NCBI RefSeq assembly: GCF_012843705.1
Contig: NZ_JABAFQ010000001.1
Span: 248,001-312,000, forward strand
Direction of reading: 5' to 3'
DNA: 64,000 nt
From: Fusobacterium sp. FSA-380-WT-3A
GTDB lineage: Bacteria > Fusobacteriota > Fusobacteriia > Fusobacteriales > Fusobacteriaceae
The first letter of the stretch is position 1. The number at the start of each line of letters is the position of its first letter. Below are positions 41,946 through 51,468 of this stretch, piece after piece. Under the pieces are notes generated by a model that saw nothing but the letters and a program-made list of their open reading frames with translations, did not search any database and was not told where the DNA came from. Made by a program: the position numbers and the translations under genes.

Positions 41946-43280
41946 TTATTTTGCACTTAAAGCAGCCATAGTTATGTAGTTATATGGTTGATTAAAATGA
42001 GGTAAGAAGAAAATATCTAATAATTTTAATTTATCAATAGTTACTTTTTCTTGAATAGCTAGTGAAAACATATGAATTCCCATAGATATATCTTGTTTTG
42101 AAGCCATTTGAGCTCCTAAAATTCTTCTTGTTTCTTTATCATAAACTATACGAATTTTTACTTTATCATTATTATGTTCTATGAAAGCTGGTTTTTGTAA
42201 ATCTTCATAGTCAGTAGCAATAGCATTATATCCTAATCTAGTAGCTTTTTCTAAAGTTAATCCTGTTGAAACCATATTTAATCCATAAATAGATATTCCA
42301 TTAGAGCCTTGAACTCCTATACTTTCTAATTTTGTTCCACAAACATTGTGAGCTGCTACTACTCCAGAACGAACAGCGTTAGTAGCTAAAGCTATATAAT
42401 TTGTATTTTCAATAGAGTTATCAAATACAGTAGCACAATCTCCAATAGCATAGACATCATCTAGACTTGTTTTTTGAGTTAAATCTACTTTATAAGCTCC
42501 ATTTTTAAATAATTCAAGAGTTCCTTTTCCTAAAATATTATTTGGAACAAAACCAACAGCTAAAATTACCATATCAGCTTTGTAAGTTTTTTTATCAGTT
42601 ATAACTTCTTCTACTTTATCAGTTCCTTTTATTTCTAAAACTTTTTCTCCATAATTTACTTTAATTCCATTATCAGATAGATTTTTACTCATCATATTTC
42701 TGAATTCAACATCATAATATCCTGATAAACAACTATCACTTAAATCAACAAGATTTACATTTTTTCCACATCTTTGGAATGCTTCAGCTAACTCTACTCC
42801 AATATATCCAGCTCCAACTACAACAATGTCTTTTAAATCTTGATTTTTTAATTTTTCTATAACATCTGCTGCATGTTGATATAATTTAACAAATTGAACA
42901 TTTTTTAAATCTTTTCCTGGAATATTTAAATCAATTGGTAATGAACCTGTTGAAAGTATTAATTTATCATATGATTCCTCATATTTTTCTCCATTTTTTC
43001 CAGTTGCAAAAACAACTTTCTTTTCAAAGTCTATATTGTTAACTTCAGTTTCCATATGAATTTTTGCACCTTTAGATTCTAAAATTTCTTTAGAAGAATA
43101 AAATAATCCTTCTGGTCCAGAAATTTGTTTTCCAATCCATAAAGCCATTCCACAACCTAAAAAGCTAATATTTGAGTTTTTATCAAAAACTACTACTTCA
43201 TTGTTAGGATAATTATTTAATATTGTATTTATTGTAGCTGTCCCAGCATGATTTGCACCCACTACTACTATTTTGCTCAT
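41946..43280 (-). CDS. nox: NADH oxidase / CoA-disulfide reductase family flavoprotein
   Basis: The 444-aa protein starts [20 protein letters not shown] and has two dinucleotide folds, with the redox-active cysteine in [12 protein letters not shown] and the NAD motif [15 protein letters not shown]. The GCGMA context is that of water-forming NADH oxidases, which protect anaerobes from oxygen; CoA-disulfide reductase is the alternative in the same family. ATG 43280 has GGAGG upstream; the 15 codons before it are not supported. It is divergent from proBA and ends at a terminator. Confidence 0.9.
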   Translation of the reverse strand: MSKIVVVGANHAGTATINTILNNYPNNEVVVFDKNSNISFLGCGMALWIGKQISGPEGLFYSSKEILESKGAKIHMETEVNNIDFEKKVVFATGKNGEKYEESYDKLILSTGSLPIDLNIPGKDLKNVQFVKLYQHAADVIEKLKNQDLKDIVVVGAGYIGVELAEAFQRCGKNVNLVDLSDSCLSGYYDVEFRNMMSKNLSDNGIKVNYGEKVLEIKGTDKVEEVITDKKTYKADMVILAVGFVPNNILGKGTLELFKNGAYKVDLTQKTSLDDVYAIGDCATVFDNSIENTNYIALATNAVRSGVVAAHNVCGTKLESIGVQGSNGISIYGLNMVSTGLTLEKATRLGYNAIATDYEDLQKPAFIEHNNDKVKIRIVYDKETRRILGAQMASKQDISMGIHMFSLAIQEKVTIDKLKLLDIFFLPHFNQPYNYITMAALSAK

Positions 43281-43440
43281 TGAATTACCTCCAAATTTGT
43301 TATAATTACACTTAGTTACAAGCATATTATACTATATAAAAATAAAAAAGGCAAGATATTTTATAATTGAAAAAAACTCTTTAAAAAAAAATTTTTTTTA
43401 GTATAATATAAGTATCAATAATTATGAGGTGAGTATATTA

Positions 43441-44241
43441 ATGGAAAATATGAGAGAAAAAATAAAATTCTCTAAAAGAATAGTTATAAAAGTTGGAACT
43501 TCAACTTTAACATATTCAAATGGAAATTTGAATTTCCATCTTATGAATAGACTTGCTTGGGTTTTAGCTGATTTAAAAAATCAAGGAAAAGATGTCATTT
43601 TAGTTACTTCTGGAGCTATTGGAGTAGGGTCTAAAAAATTAAATTTTAAAACTAGACCTACTGAAATTAGAGAAAAACAAGCTGCAGCAGCTGTTGGACA
43701 AGCTGAACTTATGCATATTTATCAAAATTTTTTAGGAGAATATAATCAAGGAGTTGCTCAAGTTCTTTTAACAAAAGATGATTTTAAAGAAGGTGAAAGA
43801 AAAACAAATACAACAAATACTTTAGAAACTCTTTTATCTTTTGGAGTAATTCCAATAGTAAATGCCAATGATACAATTTCTACTTTTGAAATAGAATTTA
43901 GTGATAATGATAGATTGTCAGCTAGTGTTGCTTCATTATTAAAATCTGACCTTTTAATAATTTTAACAGATATAGATGCTCTTTATGATTCAAATCCTAA
44001 GACTCATCCTGAAGCTAAAAGAATATCTTATGTCGAAAAGGTTACTGATAATATTTTAAAGATGGGTGGAGAAAAAGGAAGTGAATTTAGTGTAGGTGGA
44101 ATGGAAACTAAGCTTCTAGCTGCTAGAGAATGTTATGATGGTGGAGTTATGATGGCTATAATAGATGGGTCAAATCCTTTATATATTGAAGATTTAATTC
44201 AAGGAAAAGATATAGGAACAATTTTTGGTTGTTGTAAATAA
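43441..44241 (+). CDS. proB: Glutamate 5-kinase, PUA-less
   Basis: The 266-aa protein has the amino acid kinase fold: RIVIKVGTSTLTYSNG, VTSGAIGVGSKKLN, NANDTISTFEIEFSDNDRLSA and GGMETKLLAA. It phosphorylates glutamate in the first step of proline synthesis. It lacks the C-terminal PUA domain of the E. coli enzyme, as many relatives do. ATG 43441 is chosen because GAGGTGA lies seven bases upstream; GTG 43429 overlaps the SD. A TATAAT stands at about 43402-43407. proA follows after 13 bases. Confidence 0.93.
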   Translation: MENMREKIKFSKRIVIKVGTSTLTYSNGNLNFHLMNRLAWVLADLKNQGKDVILVTSGAIGVGSKKLNFKTRPTEIREKQAAAAVGQAELMHIYQNFLGEYNQGVAQVLLTKDDFKEGERKTNTTNTLETLLSFGVIPIVNANDTISTFEIEFSDNDRLSASVASLLKSDLLIILTDIDALYDSNPKTHPEAKRISYVEKVTDNILKMGGEKGSEFSVGGMETKLLAARECYDGGVMMAIIDGSNPLYIEDLIQGKDIGTIFGCCK

Positions 44242-44254
44242 TTTAGGAGGTTAT

Positions 44255-45499
44255 ATGTATATTGAAAATTTAGGATTATTAGCAAGAGAAGCTGAAATTC
44301 AGATTGCTCAACTTTCAACTGAAATTAAAAATGAAGTCTTATTAAAATCTGCTGAAGCTCTTTTAAAAAATTCTACTAAAATTATAGAAATTAATAAAAA
44401 AGATGTAGAAAAGGCTAAAGAATCTGGAGTAAAAGATGCTTTTATAGATAGACTTACTTTAACAGAAAAAAGAATTAAAGATATGGCTGAAGGATTAAAA
44501 CAAATTGTTTCTTTAAATGACCCTGTAGGAGAATTTATATATGGAAAAACTTTGCCTAATGGACTTATTATTCAACAAAAAAGAGTTCCTTTAGGGGTAG
44601 TAGCTATAATCTTTGAATCTCGTCCAAATGTTACAGCTGATGCCTTTGGATTATGTTTAAAAAGTGGGAATGCTGTTATTTTAAGAGGTGGAAAAGAAGC
44701 TATAAATACTAATATTGCTATTGTAAAAGTTTTTAAAGAAGTTTTAAAAGAATGTAACTTGAATGAAAATGCAATTCAAATTGTAGAAAATACAAGTCAT
44801 GAAATTGCAAATGAACTTATGAAAGCTCATGAATATATTGATGTTTTAATCCCTCGAGGAAGTTCAAGACTTATAAATACAGTTATTAATAATAGTACAA
44901 TTCCTTGTATTCAAACAGGTGTTGGAAATTGTCACATTTTTGTTGATGAAAGTGGAAAATTAAATAATGCCATAAATATAATTATAAATGCAAAAACTCA
45001 AAGACCTGGTGTTTGTAATGCAGTTGAAACTCTTTTAATTCATAAAAATATTGCTAAAGATTTACTTCCTGATTTAGGAAAAGAATTAATTTCTAGAAAT
45101 GTAGAAATTAGAGGAGATGAAACTGTAAAAAAATATATAGAAAATTCTATTGAATCTACTGAAGAAGATTGGGCAACAGAATATGAAGATTATATTGTAG
45201 CAATAAAAGTTGTAGAGGGATTAGATGAAGCTATAAAACATATAGCAAAATATGGAACTAAACATTCAGAATGTATAGTTACAGAAAATTATTCTAATGC
45301 TCAAAGATTTTTAAATGAGATTGATGCTGCTGCTGTATATGTTAATGCTTCTACAAGATTTACAGATGGTGGTCAATTTGGTTTTGGAGCTGAAATAGGA
45401 ATTAGTACTCAAAAACTTCATGCTAGAGGTCCTATGGGATTAAAAGAACTTACTACAACTAAATATGTAATATTAGGAAATGGGCAAGTAAGAAAATAA
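44255..45499 (+). CDS. proA: Gamma-glutamyl phosphate reductase
   Basis: The 414-aa protein is an aldehyde dehydrogenase-fold reductase with RVPLGVVAIIFESRPNVTAD, the catalytic cysteine in QRPGVCNAVETLL and ARGPMGLKELTTTKY at the end. It makes glutamate semialdehyde for proline. ATG 44255 follows TAGGAGG; longer upstream reading overlaps proB and has no SD. It is in an operon with proB, while proC is elsewhere. Confidence 0.95.
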   Translation: MYIENLGLLAREAEIQIAQLSTEIKNEVLLKSAEALLKNSTKIIEINKKDVEKAKESGVKDAFIDRLTLTEKRIKDMAEGLKQIVSLNDPVGEFIYGKTLPNGLIIQQKRVPLGVVAIIFESRPNVTADAFGLCLKSGNAVILRGGKEAINTNIAIVKVFKEVLKECNLNENAIQIVENTSHEIANELMKAHEYIDVLIPRGSSRLINTVINNSTIPCIQTGVGNCHIFVDESGKLNNAINIIINAKTQRPGVCNAVETLLIHKNIAKDLLPDLGKELISRNVEIRGDETVKKYIENSIESTEEDWATEYEDYIVAIKVVEGLDEAIKHIAKYGTKHSECIVTENYSNAQRFLNEIDAAAVYVNASTRFTDGGQFGFGAEIGISTQKLHARGPMGLKELTTTKYVILGNGQVRK

Positions 45500-45514
45500 G
45501 TTAAAAGGAGGTAT

Positions 45515-45545
45515 TGTATAGATAAATATTTTTATTTATCATACA
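45515..45545 (+). promoter_or_regulatory. Hairpin between a strong SD and the rfbB start
   Basis: TGTAT plus GATAAATA (45515-45528, with one bulged A) pairs with TATTTATCATACA (45533-45545) around TTTT. It lies between the only good SD (AAAAGGAGG, 45503-45511) and ATG 45557, 45 bases apart. Folding would bring the two closer, to about 14 bases. Confidence 0.5.
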
Positions 45546-45556
45546 AAATATAATTT

Positions 45557-46576
45557 ATGAAAATAATAGTAACAGGTGGAGCTGGGTTTATTGGTGGAAA
45601 TTTTGTACACTATATGTTAAAAAAATATAATGACTATAAAATTATCTGTCTTGATAAATTAACTTATGCTGGAAATCTTGAAACTTTGGCTCCTGTAATG
45701 GAAAATAAAAACTTTAAATTTGTAAAAGGAGATATTGCTGATAGAGAGTTTGTATATAATCTTTTTGAAGAAGAAAAACCAGATATAATAGTAAACTTTG
45801 CTGCTGAAAGTCATGTGGATAGATCAATAGAGGATCCTGGAATATTTTTGCAAACAAATGTAATAGGAACAGGTGTTTTATTAGATGCTTGTAAAAAATA
45901 TGGAATAAAGAGATATCATCAAGTTTCAACTGATGAAGTTTATGGTGATTTACCTTTAGATAGACCAGATTTATTTTTTACAGAAAATACTCCATTACAT
46001 ACATCAAGTCCATATTCGGCTTCAAAAGCTTCTGCTGATTTATTAGTACAAGCTTATCAAAGAACATTTAAATTACCTATTACAATATCAAGATGTTCTA
46101 ACAACTATGGACCATATCATTTTCCAGAAAAATTAATTCCTTTAATGATAGCTAATGCATTAAATAACAAACAATTACCTGTTTATGGAAAAGGTGAAAA
46201 TGTAAGAGATTGGTTATATGTAGAAGACCATTGTAGAGCAATAGATATGATAATTCATAACGGAAAAGTTGGAGAAGTCTATAACATTGGTGGACATAAT
46301 GAAAGAACTAATCTAGAAGTAGTAAAAACTATAATAAAGGAGCTTGGAAAATCAGAAGATTTAATAAAATATGTGACAGATAGGCCAGGACATGATATGC
46401 GTTATGCAATAGACCCAACAAAAATAAAAGAAGAATTAGGCTGGGAACCAGAAACTTTATTTGATGAAGGAATAAAGAAAACAATAAAATGGTATTTAGA
46501 TAATAAAGAATGGTGGACAAATATAATAAATGGAGAATACCAAAATTATTATAAAAAAATGTATGAAAATAAATAG
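45557..46576 (+). CDS. rfbB: dTDP-glucose 4,6-dehydratase
   Basis: The 339-aa SDR enzyme begins MKIIVTGGAGFIGGNFVHYM and shows AAESHVDRSIEDPGIFLQTN, STDEVYGDLP, YSASKASADLL and YGPYHFPEKLIPLMI. It makes dTDP-4-keto-6-deoxyglucose, the precursor of dTDP-rhamnose and other sugars of LPS. The only ATG in frame at a plausible place is 45557, yet no SD lies close to it; the nearest is separated by a hairpin. rfbD follows after eight bases; rfbA and rfbC are not here. Confidence 0.94.
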   Translation: MKIIVTGGAGFIGGNFVHYMLKKYNDYKIICLDKLTYAGNLETLAPVMENKNFKFVKGDIADREFVYNLFEEEKPDIIVNFAAESHVDRSIEDPGIFLQTNVIGTGVLLDACKKYGIKRYHQVSTDEVYGDLPLDRPDLFFTENTPLHTSSPYSASKASADLLVQAYQRTFKLPITISRCSNNYGPYHFPEKLIPLMIANALNNKQLPVYGKGENVRDWLYVEDHCRAIDMIIHNGKVGEVYNIGGHNERTNLEVVKTIIKELGKSEDLIKYVTDRPGHDMRYAIDPTKIKEELGWEPETLFDEGIKKTIKWYLDNKEWWTNIINGEYQNYYKKMYENK

Positions 46577-46584
46577 GTGATATT

Positions 46585-47424
46585 ATGATATTAATTACAG
46601 GAGCTAATGGACAACTTGGTTTCGATTTTCAAAGATTATTTAAAGAAAAAAATATAGAATACATAGCTACTGATGTAAATGATTTGGATATAACAGATAT
46701 AGAAAAAGTAAGGGCTTTTGTAAAAAACAAAAATATTTCTTTGATTATAAATTGTGCTGCTTATAATAATGTTGATAAAGCAGAGGACGAGATAGAACTT
46801 TGCACAAAATTAAATACCTATGCCCCTAGAGATTTAGCAATAGTATCTAAAGAAATAGGTGCTGAATATATAACATACTCTACTGACTTTGTATTTGATG
46901 GCAAAAAAAATTCTCCATATACTGAAGAAGATATTCCTAATCCTTTATCTGTCTATGGAAAAACAAAATATTTAGGAGAGCAAGAAGTTTTAAAAAATTA
47001 TGAGAAATCTTTTGTAGTAAGAAGTTCTTGGGTTTTCGGTATTGCCAACAATAATTTTAATAAACAAGTTATCAACTGGAGCAATGGAAAAACACAACTA
47101 TCTTTAGTAGATGACCAAATATCAAGTCCTACATATTCTAAAGATTTAGCTTATTTTACTTGGAAACTTATTCAAACAAAAAAATATGGACTTTATCATT
47201 TCTCTAATAATGGTGAAGCTTCAAAATATGATCAAGGAAAATATCTATTAAATAAAATTGGTTGGAATGGGGAAGTAAAAAAAGCTAAAACTAGTGATTT
47301 TAATTTAAAAGCTCAAAGGGCCCCTTATACAAAATTAAATAGTGAAAAAATTGAAAAAATTTTAAATGAAAAAATTCCCACTTGGCAAAATGGAATTGAT
47401 AGATTTTTAGAAGAAAATAAATAA
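46585..47424 (+). CDS. rfbD: dTDP-4-dehydrorhamnose reductase
   Basis: The 279-aa protein starts MILITGANGQLGFDFQRLFK and has NCAAYNNVDKAEDE, YSTDFVFDGKKNSPYTEED and YGKTKYLGEQ, all typical of RmlD. It reduces dTDP-4-keto-rhamnose to dTDP-rhamnose with NAD(P)H. It is the second gene of the operon and closed by a terminator. The absence of the epimerase rfbC and the thymidylyltransferase rfbA beside it means that the pathway is split. Confidence 0.92.
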   Translation: MILITGANGQLGFDFQRLFKEKNIEYIATDVNDLDITDIEKVRAFVKNKNISLIINCAAYNNVDKAEDEIELCTKLNTYAPRDLAIVSKEIGAEYITYSTDFVFDGKKNSPYTEEDIPNPLSVYGKTKYLGEQEVLKNYEKSFVVRSSWVFGIANNNFNKQVINWSNGKTQLSLVDDQISSPTYSKDLAYFTWKLIQTKKYGLYHFSNNGEASKYDQGKYLLNKIGWNGEVKKAKTSDFNLKAQRAPYTKLNSEKIEKILNEKIPTWQNGIDRFLEENK

Positions 47425-47429
47425 AAAAT

Positions 47430-47478
47430 AAAAGGGTTATTCTTAGTTAGTAAACTAAATATTGAATAACCCTTTATT
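47430..47478. terminator. Terminator between rfbD and xpt
   Basis: AAAGGGTTATTC (about 47431-47442) pairs with GAATAACCCTTT (about 47464-47475), followed by T on plus and by T from A residues on minus. Confidence 0.85.
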
Positions 47479-47500
47479 TTATATTTTAAATTTATCTCTA

Positions 47501-48067
47501 TTATCTAAGAGTAATTTTATCATTTTCTAAACTATCAATAATTGCTAGAGAATATAAGTTTATTCCTGCTTCTTTTAAAATTTTTGCTCCATCTTGGAAT
47601 CCTTTTTCTACTGCAATTCCTACTCCTACCACTTCTGCTCCTGCTTCTTCAACTATTGTTTTTAATCCTAAAATTGCATTGCCCATAGCAAGAAAATCAT
47701 CAACTATAAGAATTTTATCTCCTTTATTTAAAAATTCTTTAGAGACTGTAATATTATATTCCTTTCCTTTAGTGAAAGAACGAACAACTGTATTATAACT
47801 ATCTCCCATTGTAGAAGGTTTATTTTTTTTAGCAAAAACTAAAGGTACTTGAAAAGCATGTGCTGTTGTAACTCCTATAGCTATTCCAGAAGCCTCAATA
47901 GTCAATATTTTATTTACTCCTAAATCTCCAAAAATTTTTTTAAATTCTTCTCCCATAGCATACATTAAATTAGGGTCAATTTGGTGATTTAAAAAGCTAT
48001 CTACTTTTAATAAAGCAGAATTTGAAACATGACCTTTTTCAATTATCATTTTTTTTAGCATTTCCAT
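47501..48067 (-). CDS. xpt: Xanthine phosphoribosyltransferase
   Basis: The 188-aa protein carries the PRPP-binding motif ILIVDDFLAMGNAILGL, the start region HVSNSALLKVDSFLNHQIDP and NKILTIEASGIAIGV of Xpt. It salvages xanthine to XMP. It follows pncB by 21 bases and shares its transcript. No purine riboswitch is recognisable upstream of the operon. Confidence 0.93.
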   Translation of the reverse strand: MEMLKKMIIEKGHVSNSALLKVDSFLNHQIDPNLMYAMGEEFKKIFGDLGVNKILTIEASGIAIGVTTAHAFQVPLVFAKKNKPSTMGDSYNTVVRSFTKGKEYNITVSKEFLNKGDKILIVDDFLAMGNAILGLKTIVEEAGAEVVGVGIAVEKGFQDGAKILKEAGINLYSLAIIDSLENDKITLR

Positions 48068-48088
48068 AAACTTGTATCTTCTCCTTAT

Positions 48089-49603
48089 CTATTCATTAAT
48101 TTCTTTTGATATACTTTCTATTAATTTAACTTTTAATTCTCTTAAATCTTTTGATAAATTTACTTTATATTTATGAGGAAACTCCAATCTTTTTCTCTCT
48201 TCAGATACTTTTTCAAGACTTTCTAAATAATAATTTCTAGAACCAACTACATCTTCTAAAATTTTATGTTCGTCTGTTATGATTCCATTTTTTACATAAA
48301 CTCTAGTAAGTTTTTTATAAGTATATTCTCCTTTTACTAATGTACTATTTTTTAGTGGATCTTGTTCATCTCTAGTATTAAAAGTTTCTCCATTAATTAT
48401 ATTTTCTCTATCTTCATCTTTTTCTCTTGCTAGAGTTATAACATCAACATATGCAAATCCATTTTTATCATATATTCTATACACTTCTTTGAAACCTGGA
48501 TTTGAAACTTTTATTAAATCTTCAGATAATTTTATAACAGGTTGATTATCTATTTCTACAATTTTATATACTCCACCAAAACAAGGATTTGATTTACTAA
48601 CTGCTATTGAATCCCCAACACCAAAAATATCAACTGAAGCTTTTTGCTCTTTTAAAGACTTTATTAAATCTTCATTTAATCCATTAGTTAAAAATATTTT
48701 TGCCTTTTTTAAACCTGCTTCATCTAAAGCTTTTCTACATTTTTTAGATAAATAAGCTAAGTCTCCAGAATCTATTCTCACTCCATAAATTCCATCATAA
48801 GAATCATCAATTCCATTTTCTTTAAAAGCTTCTATAGCATTTTTTATTCCCATTTTTAAAGTGTTGTAAGTATCAATAAGTAAAATTAAAGCATTTGATT
48901 TTCTATTTTTTCTATATTTTATAAAAGTTGAAAAAGCTTCTTTTTCTGCTTTACTTCCAACCCCAAACGTTTGAATATAAGAATGTGCCATTGTTCCAAC
49001 ACTAGGTACCCCATATCTATATTCTGTTACAAGATTAGAATGAGACATACACCCACCTACTATTGAAGCTTTTGTTCCTGATACAGCACTATCAAAACCA
49101 TGAGCACGTCTACTTCCAAAAGAAGATACAGCTATTGGATGAGCCGCTCTTGTAACTCTAGAAGCTTTTGTGGCAATAGCCATTTGCATATTCATAATAT
49201 TTAATATGGGAGTTTCTAGAATTTTAGCCTGAATAAGAGGAGCTTTTATTGTAATTACAGGTTCATTTCCATAAGCTATCTCTCCTTCCCTCATAGCAAA
49301 AATATCTCCTGTAAATTTTAATTTTGATAGATAATCCACTAGATGCTGCTCTTTAATTATTTCAGAAAAATATTTTCTTTTTTCTTCTTCAGAAGTTTCA
49401 TTTAAAATTTTTACAAGTTCTACTACCTCATATATTCCAGATACTACGGCAAGACCATTATCCTCTGTTTTTCTGAAATACATATCAAAAATAGCTTCTC
49501 TTTCATGAGTATTTTCCATTACAAAGATATCACTTTCTGTATATTGATATCTATCTGAGTTTATAACTCTTGCAAAATCTGTTAATGCTTTTACTCTCTC
49601 CAT
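48089..49603 (-). CDS. pncB: Nicotinate phosphoribosyltransferase
   Basis: The 504-aa protein is of the PncB type: SDRYQYTESDIFVMENTHER, FAMREGEIAYGNEPVITI, SSFGSRRAHGFDSAVSGTKA, VRIDSGDLAYLSKK and FGVGDSIAV. It joins nicotinate and PRPP with ATP use to make NaMN for NAD synthesis. It is first in a two-gene salvage operon with xpt. The SD GAGG precedes ATG, and an extended -10 (TGCTATAAT) lies 70 bases upstream. Confidence 0.93.
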   Translation of the reverse strand: MERVKALTDFARVINSDRYQYTESDIFVMENTHEREAIFDMYFRKTEDNGLAVVSGIYEVVELVKILNETSEEEKRKYFSEIIKEQHLVDYLSKLKFTGDIFAMREGEIAYGNEPVITIKAPLIQAKILETPILNIMNMQMAIATKASRVTRAAHPIAVSSFGSRRAHGFDSAVSGTKASIVGGCMSHSNLVTEYRYGVPSVGTMAHSYIQTFGVGSKAEKEAFSTFIKYRKNRKSNALILLIDTYNTLKMGIKNAIEAFKENGIDDSYDGIYGVRIDSGDLAYLSKKCRKALDEAGLKKAKIFLTNGLNEDLIKSLKEQKASVDIFGVGDSIAVSKSNPCFGGVYKIVEIDNQPVIKLSEDLIKVSNPGFKEVYRIYDKNGFAYVDVITLAREKDEDRENIINGETFNTRDEQDPLKNSTLVKGEYTYKKLTRVYVKNGIITDEHKILEDVVGSRNYYLESLEKVSEERKRLEFPHKYKVNLSKDLRELKVKLIESISKEINE

Positions 49604-49672
49604 TTTCTACCTCATCACTTTTATTTATATATACTTTTTATTTTTTATATGATATTAGAGATATTATAGCAC

Positions 49673-49681
49673 TAAATCAAA
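49673..49681 (-). promoter_or_regulatory. Extended -10 promoter element for pncB
   Basis: On the minus strand TGCTATAAT fits an extended -10 (TG-N-TATAAT). A clear -35 is not seen. Confidence 0.5.
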
Positions 49682-49733
49682 AAAAAATGAACTTAATTTT
49701 AATTTTTTAGAGATAATATTTATATTTATTTAA

Positions 49734-49762
49734 TTGAATAAAATTTTTTTGTATAGTATAAT
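49734..49762 (+). promoter_or_regulatory. Promoter for dtd
   Basis: TTGAAT (49734-49739), a 17-base spacer and perfect TATAAT (49757-49762) stand 40 bases before the dtd start. Confidence 0.75.
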
Positions 49763-49805
49763 ATCTATAATTAAAATAAAAATTATTGTATTTAAGGAGA
49801 AAATT

Positions 49806-50264
49806 ATGAGAGCATTAATACAAAGAGTTCTTGAATCTGAAGTTAAAATCGAAGATAAATCTGTAGGAAAAATAGAAAAAGGATTTTTAGTTCTTTTAGG
49901 GATTACTCACACAGATACTGAAAAAGAAGTTGAATGGTTAGCTAATAAAATAAAGGGGCTTAGAATTTTTGAAGATGAAAATGGAAAAATGAATTTAGGA
50001 CTTGATGAAATTTCTGGAGATATACTCATAGTTTCTCAATTTACTCTCTATGGAAATTGTATTAAGGGAAAAAGACCTGGTTTTACTGAAGCTGCTAGAC
50101 CTGATATTGCTATTCCACTTTATGAAAGTTTTATAGAAAAATTTAAAAAATTTAATATTGGTAAAGTTGAAACTGGTAAATTTGGTGCTGATATGAAAAT
50201 TTCTCTTATTAATGATGGCCCTGTAACTTTGATGATTGATACAAGAAATATAAATAGTATATAA
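49806..50264 (+). CDS. dtd: D-aminoacyl-tRNA deacylase
   Basis: The 152-aa protein starts MRALIQRVLESEVKIEDKSV and has LIVSQFTLYGNCIKGKRPGF and the NDGPVTLMIDT end, the two signature segments of Dtd (SQFTL and the Gly-cisPro-type NxGPVT). It hydrolyses D-amino acids from tRNA in the cytoplasm. ATG 49806 has AAGGAG upstream; a longer frame reads through the promoter. It is monocistronic. Confidence 0.94.
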   Translation: MRALIQRVLESEVKIEDKSVGKIEKGFLVLLGITHTDTEKEVEWLANKIKGLRIFEDENGKMNLGLDEISGDILIVSQFTLYGNCIKGKRPGFTEAARPDIAIPLYESFIEKFKKFNIGKVETGKFGADMKISLINDGPVTLMIDTRNINSI

Positions 50265-50265
50265 A

Positions 50266-50292
50266 AAATAGGAGAAAAATCTCCTATCTTTT
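50266..50292. terminator. Terminator after dtd
   Basis: ATAGGAGA (50268-50275) pairs with TCTCCTAT (50280-50287) around AAAA, with T following; it also lies at the end of the convergent chrA pair. Confidence 0.7.
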
Positions 50293-50854
50293 ATATTAAA
50301 CCACTATAAACAATTACACCAACTATCCCAGAAATAAATATTATTGTTACAGGACTTAATTTAAACTTTCTTAAAATTCCAATTCCTAATAAAAATAAAA
50401 TTACTGCTATTTTATTAATATCTCCTAAATTTCCTATAACTTTTTCTCCCCAAAATGCTGATGCAATTATAGAAAGTCCAGCTGATCCGATTAAAGCTAC
50501 TACAACAGGACGTAAAACATCTAAGACTTTTTTTACTACAGCTAGATTATTATATTTATAATAAAAATATGCCAAAGTCATAACTATTATACAAGATGGA
50601 GTAACACATCCTATAGTAGCTATAATAGCTCCTAATAGTCCTGCAACTTTAGTACCAACAAAAGTTGAAGCATTCAAAGCTATAGGTCCTGGAGTCATTT
50701 GGGAAATAGTTAAAAGATCTGTAAATTCTGCTATTGTAAGCCATTGATGAATTTCTATAACTTGATGTTCTATAAGAGGAAGAGCAGCATATCCTCCACC
50801 TATACTAAAAAGTCCAATTTGTACAAAACTCCAATATAAAGTTAAATAAATCAT
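50291..50854 (-). CDS. Chromate transporter family protein, half-size (second)
   Basis: The 187-aa protein is one CHR domain with about six membrane helices and the motifs GLFSIGGGYAALPLIE and TISQMTPGPIALNASTFVG. Short-chain CHR proteins act in pairs as chromate or anion exporters; physiological substrate is often not chromate. Its ATG overlaps the stop of the preceding half-size gene in ATGA, so the two are coupled and should form one heterodimeric transporter. Confidence 0.88.
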   Translation of the reverse strand: MIYLTLYWSFVQIGLFSIGGGYAALPLIEHQVIEIHQWLTIAEFTDLLTISQMTPGPIALNASTFVGTKVAGLLGAIIATIGCVTPSCIIVMTLAYFYYKYNNLAVVKKVLDVLRPVVVALIGSAGLSIIASAFWGEKVIGNLGDINKIAVILFLLGIGILRKFKLSPVTIIFISGIVGVIVYSGLI

Positions 50855-51390
50855 TTTTTTATCACCCCAATTAGAGCAGCTATAATTATTATTAAGGCTA
50901 CATTTATATTAAATACATAAGCTACTATAAAAGCTACTATCATTATTATAAGTTGACTTAATCTTTTTTGTTTAACAATATCTAAAACCATTTTATAGAC
51001 AGCATCAAAAATGACAGCAGCAACTCCAGCTTGCATTCCTTTTAGTGCAGAATTTATTATTATATTACTTTTAAAAGCTTCATAAAAAAATGAAATTATA
51101 GTTATTATTATAAGTGGTGGTAAAATTGTTCCTGTTATTGAACAAAGAGCTCCAGAAATTCCAGCACTTTGATATCCTACAAGAATAGATGTATTAACAG
51201 CTATAGGTCCAGGAGAAGATTGCCCAATAGCAACTAAGTCCAACATTTCTTTTTCTTCTATCCATTTTAAATCTTCAACAAATTTTTTTTTCATAAGAGG
51301 AACTATAACATAACCTCCTCCAAAAGTAAAAGCACTTAAATAAAATGTTGAAAGAAATAATTTCCAGTATGATCTTTTTTCTTTTTCCAT
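50851..51390 (-). CDS. Chromate transporter family protein, half-size (first)
   Basis: The 179-aa protein has the same CHR topology: STFYLSAFTFGGGYVIVPLM and AIGQSSPGPIAVNTSILVG. It is encoded directly before the second half and overlaps it by four bases. Both halves keep the GGG and PGP motifs on the same side, as in other paired ChrA proteins. The pair follows the gamma-glutamyltransferase gene by about 80 bases in the same direction. Confidence 0.88.
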   Translation of the reverse strand: MEKEKRSYWKLFLSTFYLSAFTFGGGYVIVPLMKKKFVEDLKWIEEKEMLDLVAIGQSSPGPIAVNTSILVGYQSAGISGALCSITGTILPPLIIITIISFFYEAFKSNIIINSALKGMQAGVAAVIFDAVYKMVLDIVKQKRLSQLIIMIVAFIVAYVFNINVALIIIIAALIGVIKK

Positions 51391-51468
51391 ATTAATCCCC
51401 TTAAACTTAGTAAATTCTACATAAATATTATATAATCTTTTTATTTTTAAGTAAATAATTTTTTATAT

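Noticed and set aside
47501-49733. Purine riboswitch for pncB-xpt
   Set aside because: The leader is short and lacks the conserved purine-aptamer loops.
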